This document shows, piece after piece, positions 31,869 through 33,445 of a stretch of DNA of 33,445 nt. The first letter of the stretch is position 1. Every line of letters starts with the position of its first letter. This DNA is from Pseudomonas entomophila (GTDB lineage: Bacteria > Pseudomonadota > Gammaproteobacteria > Pseudomonadales > Pseudomonadaceae). The translations under genes were made by a program, and so were the position numbers. Where the stretch lies: assembly GCF_013523125.1 (NCBI RefSeq), contig NZ_JAAMQJ010000049.1, positions 1 to 33,445 on the forward strand. Reading direction: 5' to 3'. The notes under the pieces are model-generated. The model was not told the origin of the DNA, did no database searches, and saw only the letters and a list, made by a program, of their open reading frames with translations.

Positions 31869-33212
31869 ATGCGACAGATCTGGAAGTCATTTCGCTCGCT
31901 GTATTTCGCTGCCCTGATGATGCTGATCGGTTCTGGCCTGCTCAGCACCTACCTGGCCCTGCGCCTGGCTGCCGAGCAGGTCGACAGCCTGTGGGTCGGT
32001 GCGCTGATGGCCGCCAACTACTTCGGCCTGGCGGTCGGGGGCAAGATCGGTCACCGGCTGATCGCCCGTGTCGGGCATATCCGCGCCTATGCGACCTGCG
32101 CCGGCATCGTCGGCGCCGCCGTGCTCGGGCACGGCATGACCGACTGGCTGCCGGCCTGGGTCGGGCTGCGCATGATCGTCGGCATGGGCATGATGTGCCA
32201 GTACATGGTGCTGGAGAGCTGGCTCAACGAACAGGCCGACGCCAAACAGCGCGGGGCCGTGTTCAGCGGGTACATGATCTTCTCCTACCTGGGGCTGGTG
32301 CTCGGCCAGCTGATTCTGGTCGTGCACCCTGAGCTGGGCCCGGAACTGCTGATGCTGGTGGCGATGTGCTTCGCCTTGTGCCTGGTGCCGGTGGCCATGA
32401 CCCGCCGCATTCACCCGGCTCCGCTGCGACCGGCGCCGATGGAGCCGCGTTTCTTCATCAAGCGTGTACCGCAGTCGTTGAGCACCGTGCTTGGCGCGGG
32501 GCTGATCGTCGGGTCGTTCTACGGTCTGGCGCCGGTGTATGCGGCAGGGCAGGGGCTGAGTACCGAACAGGTCGGTCTGTTCATGGGCTTTTGCATCTTC
32601 GCCGGGTTGGTGGTGCAGTGGCCTTTGGGCTGGTTGTCCGACCGTTATGACCGGGCCGTGCTGATCCGTGCCGTTGCCATTGGCCTGGCGATCAGTTCAC
32701 TGCCGCTGGCAGTGATGCCGGGCGTGCCCCTGGAGCTGCTATTCGGCATCGGTTTCCTGATCTCGTTGCTGCAGTTCTGCCTCTATCCGTTGGCGGTGGC
32801 GTTCTCCAATGACCATGTCGAAAGCGAACGCCGCGTCTCGTTGACGGCCATGCTGCTGGTGACCTACGGCGTCGGTGCCAGCATCGGCCCCTTGGTGGCC
32901 GGTGTGCTGATGAAGTTGCTGGGCCCGCAGATGCTGTATGCCTTCTTCGTGTTCTTCGCGCTGGTGCTGGTCTGGCGGATTAGCCCGAAAGCGGTGACCG
33001 GGCTGCATCAGGTCGACGATGCGCCGTTGCACCACGTGGCCATGCCCGCAGCCGGCTCGCCGCTGTCGGCTGCGCTGGACCCACGGGTAGACGAGCAGGT
33101 GGTGCACGACGTGATGCAGGCGCCGGTGGCGGCGGAAGACACCGAGGAGGAGTACCCGCAACAGGGGGGCGTGCCGGAGACAGAGGTCGTCGAGGAGGAG
33201 CCGCGCAAGTAA
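31869..33212 (+). CDS. MFS transporter
   Basis: Inner-membrane secondary transporter of 447 residues. It starts M-R-Q-I-W-K-S-F-R-S-L-Y-F-A-A-L and has about 12 hydrophobic segments in two halves. The major facilitator loop motif appears as G-K-I-G-H-R-L-I-A-R-V-G after helix 2, and G-W-L-S-D-R-Y-D-R in the second half. The last about 60 residues are a hydrophilic, acidic C-terminal tail (V-A-A-E-D-T-E-E-E-Y-P). The substrate is unknown. AAGGAG at 31849-31854 lies 14 bases from the ATG, longer than usual. Confidence 0.85.
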   Translation: MRQIWKSFRSLYFAALMMLIGSGLLSTYLALRLAAEQVDSLWVGALMAANYFGLAVGGKIGHRLIARVGHIRAYATCAGIVGAAVLGHGMTDWLPAWVGLRMIVGMGMMCQYMVLESWLNEQADAKQRGAVFSGYMIFSYLGLVLGQLILVVHPELGPELLMLVAMCFALCLVPVAMTRRIHPAPLRPAPMEPRFFIKRVPQSLSTVLGAGLIVGSFYGLAPVYAAGQGLSTEQVGLFMGFCIFAGLVVQWPLGWLSDRYDRAVLIRAVAIGLAISSLPLAVMPGVPLELLFGIGFLISLLQFCLYPLAVAFSNDHVESERRVSLTAMLLVTYGVGASIGPLVAGVLMKLLGPQMLYAFFVFFALVLVWRISPKAVTGLHQVDDAPLHHVAMPAAGSPLSAALDPRVDEQVVHDVMQAPVAAEDTEEEYPQQGGVPETEVVEEEPRK

Positions 33213-33270
33213 GGATTGCAGGTCAGCGGGTGCTGTTTTTGCTCGACTGATGCTGCACCACAGTGCGGGA

Positions 33271-33330
33271 TGTTGTGGGCCCGTCGGGCCCAATCGCGGC
33301 CGGTCCGGCGCCCCGGCAGGGGCCGCTCCT
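33271..33330. repeat. Family A REP-like repeat, third long copy
   Basis: TTGTGGGCCCGTCGGGCCC, then AATCGCGGCCGGTCCGGCG, CCCCGGCAGG and GGCCGCTCCTT. It is nearly identical in its core to the copy at 25735-25803 and lies downstream of the MFS gene, between it and a convergent gene that enters from the right edge. Confidence 0.65.
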
Positions 33331-33375
33331 TGTATCTCGACTTTTGCCTCCTTGCAGGCCAAAGTTCTCGACTGA

Positions 33376-33445
33376 TCATCGAGGGAAGGCCATGAAGCAG
33401 AGCCGCTCCTGGGGCATCGAGCCCGCATTGTAGATATGCTCGGGC
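33376..33445 (-). CDS. C-terminal fragment of a gene running off the window
   Basis: On the minus strand a frame is open from the window edge to TGA at 33376-33378 and reads P-E-H-I-Y-N-A-G-S-M-P-Q-E-R-L-C-F-M-A-F-P-R. Third codon positions are mostly G or C, as in the genes around it, and the residue mix looks like protein. The family cannot be told from 22 residues. The frame on the plus strand here is closed after 13 codons. Confidence 0.45.
   Translation of the reverse strand, partial: PEHIYNAGSMPQERLCFMAFPR

Noticed and set aside
33391..33433. Plus-strand start codon with good ribosome binding site near the right edge
   Set aside because: The frame stops after 13 codons, and the minus strand reads a more protein-like open frame through the same bases.

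Overview
The window is chromosomal DNA of a high-GC gammaproteobacterium, almost certainly a Pseudomonas close to the P. putida group. This rests on gene order and protein sequence: the nadK-to-pepN block, the aru arginine operon followed by alaS-lysC-csrA and a tRNA-Ser/tRNA-Arg cluster, an AmrZ regulator, and a bkd operon diverging from bkdR. No database was searched; assignments come from motifs and remembered family sequences.

Layout. Positions 135-7722 hold a PD-(D/E)XK-like DUF1853 protein (minus strand), then nadK, a PP2A-like phosphatase, a rhomboid protease, a DUF1315 protein, a DUF2797 zinc protein and pepN, tightly packed on the plus strand. A 711-base gap (7723-8433) carries two families of dispersed palindromic repeats and then a control region with two exact matches to the Pseudomonas ArgR half-site. 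The arginine succinyltransferase operon follows (aruC, aruF, aruG, aruB, a small conserved gene, aruE; 8434-14602). The expected aruD, encoding succinylglutamate semialdehyde dehydrogenase, is missing: only 43 bases separate aruG from aruB.

Between aruE and alaS is a minus-strand gene (14660-15832) that looks like an M91/NleD-HopH1-type effector whose zinc-protease motif has been lost, with a small open frame overlapping its start. It reads as accessory cargo in a core neighbourhood. Then come alaS, lysC (with an internal start for a beta subunit), csrA, tRNA-Ser(GCT), three tandem tRNA-Arg(ACG), mgtE, amrZ (minus), phnN, a small exported protein (minus), tRNA-Arg(CCT) and two small overlapping unknown genes.

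The right end holds the branched-chain keto acid dehydrogenase operon bkdAA-bkdAB-bkdB-lpdV on the minus strand, divergent from its Lrp-family activator bkdR. Two inverted Lrp-like operators lie in the shared control region. An MFS transporter follows, then a repeat and the C-terminal tail of a further minus-strand gene cut by the window edge. Two heptamer tandem arrays of related sequence flank the bkd locus.

Functionally the window joins NAD(P) supply, peptide and arginine breakdown to glutamate and succinate, branched-chain amino acid breakdown, translation (alaS, tRNAs) and post-transcriptional or biofilm regulation (csrA, amrZ). The items most worth follow-up are the degenerate M91-like protein, the missing aruD, and a 23-base element shared by the alaS leader and the amrZ upstream region.
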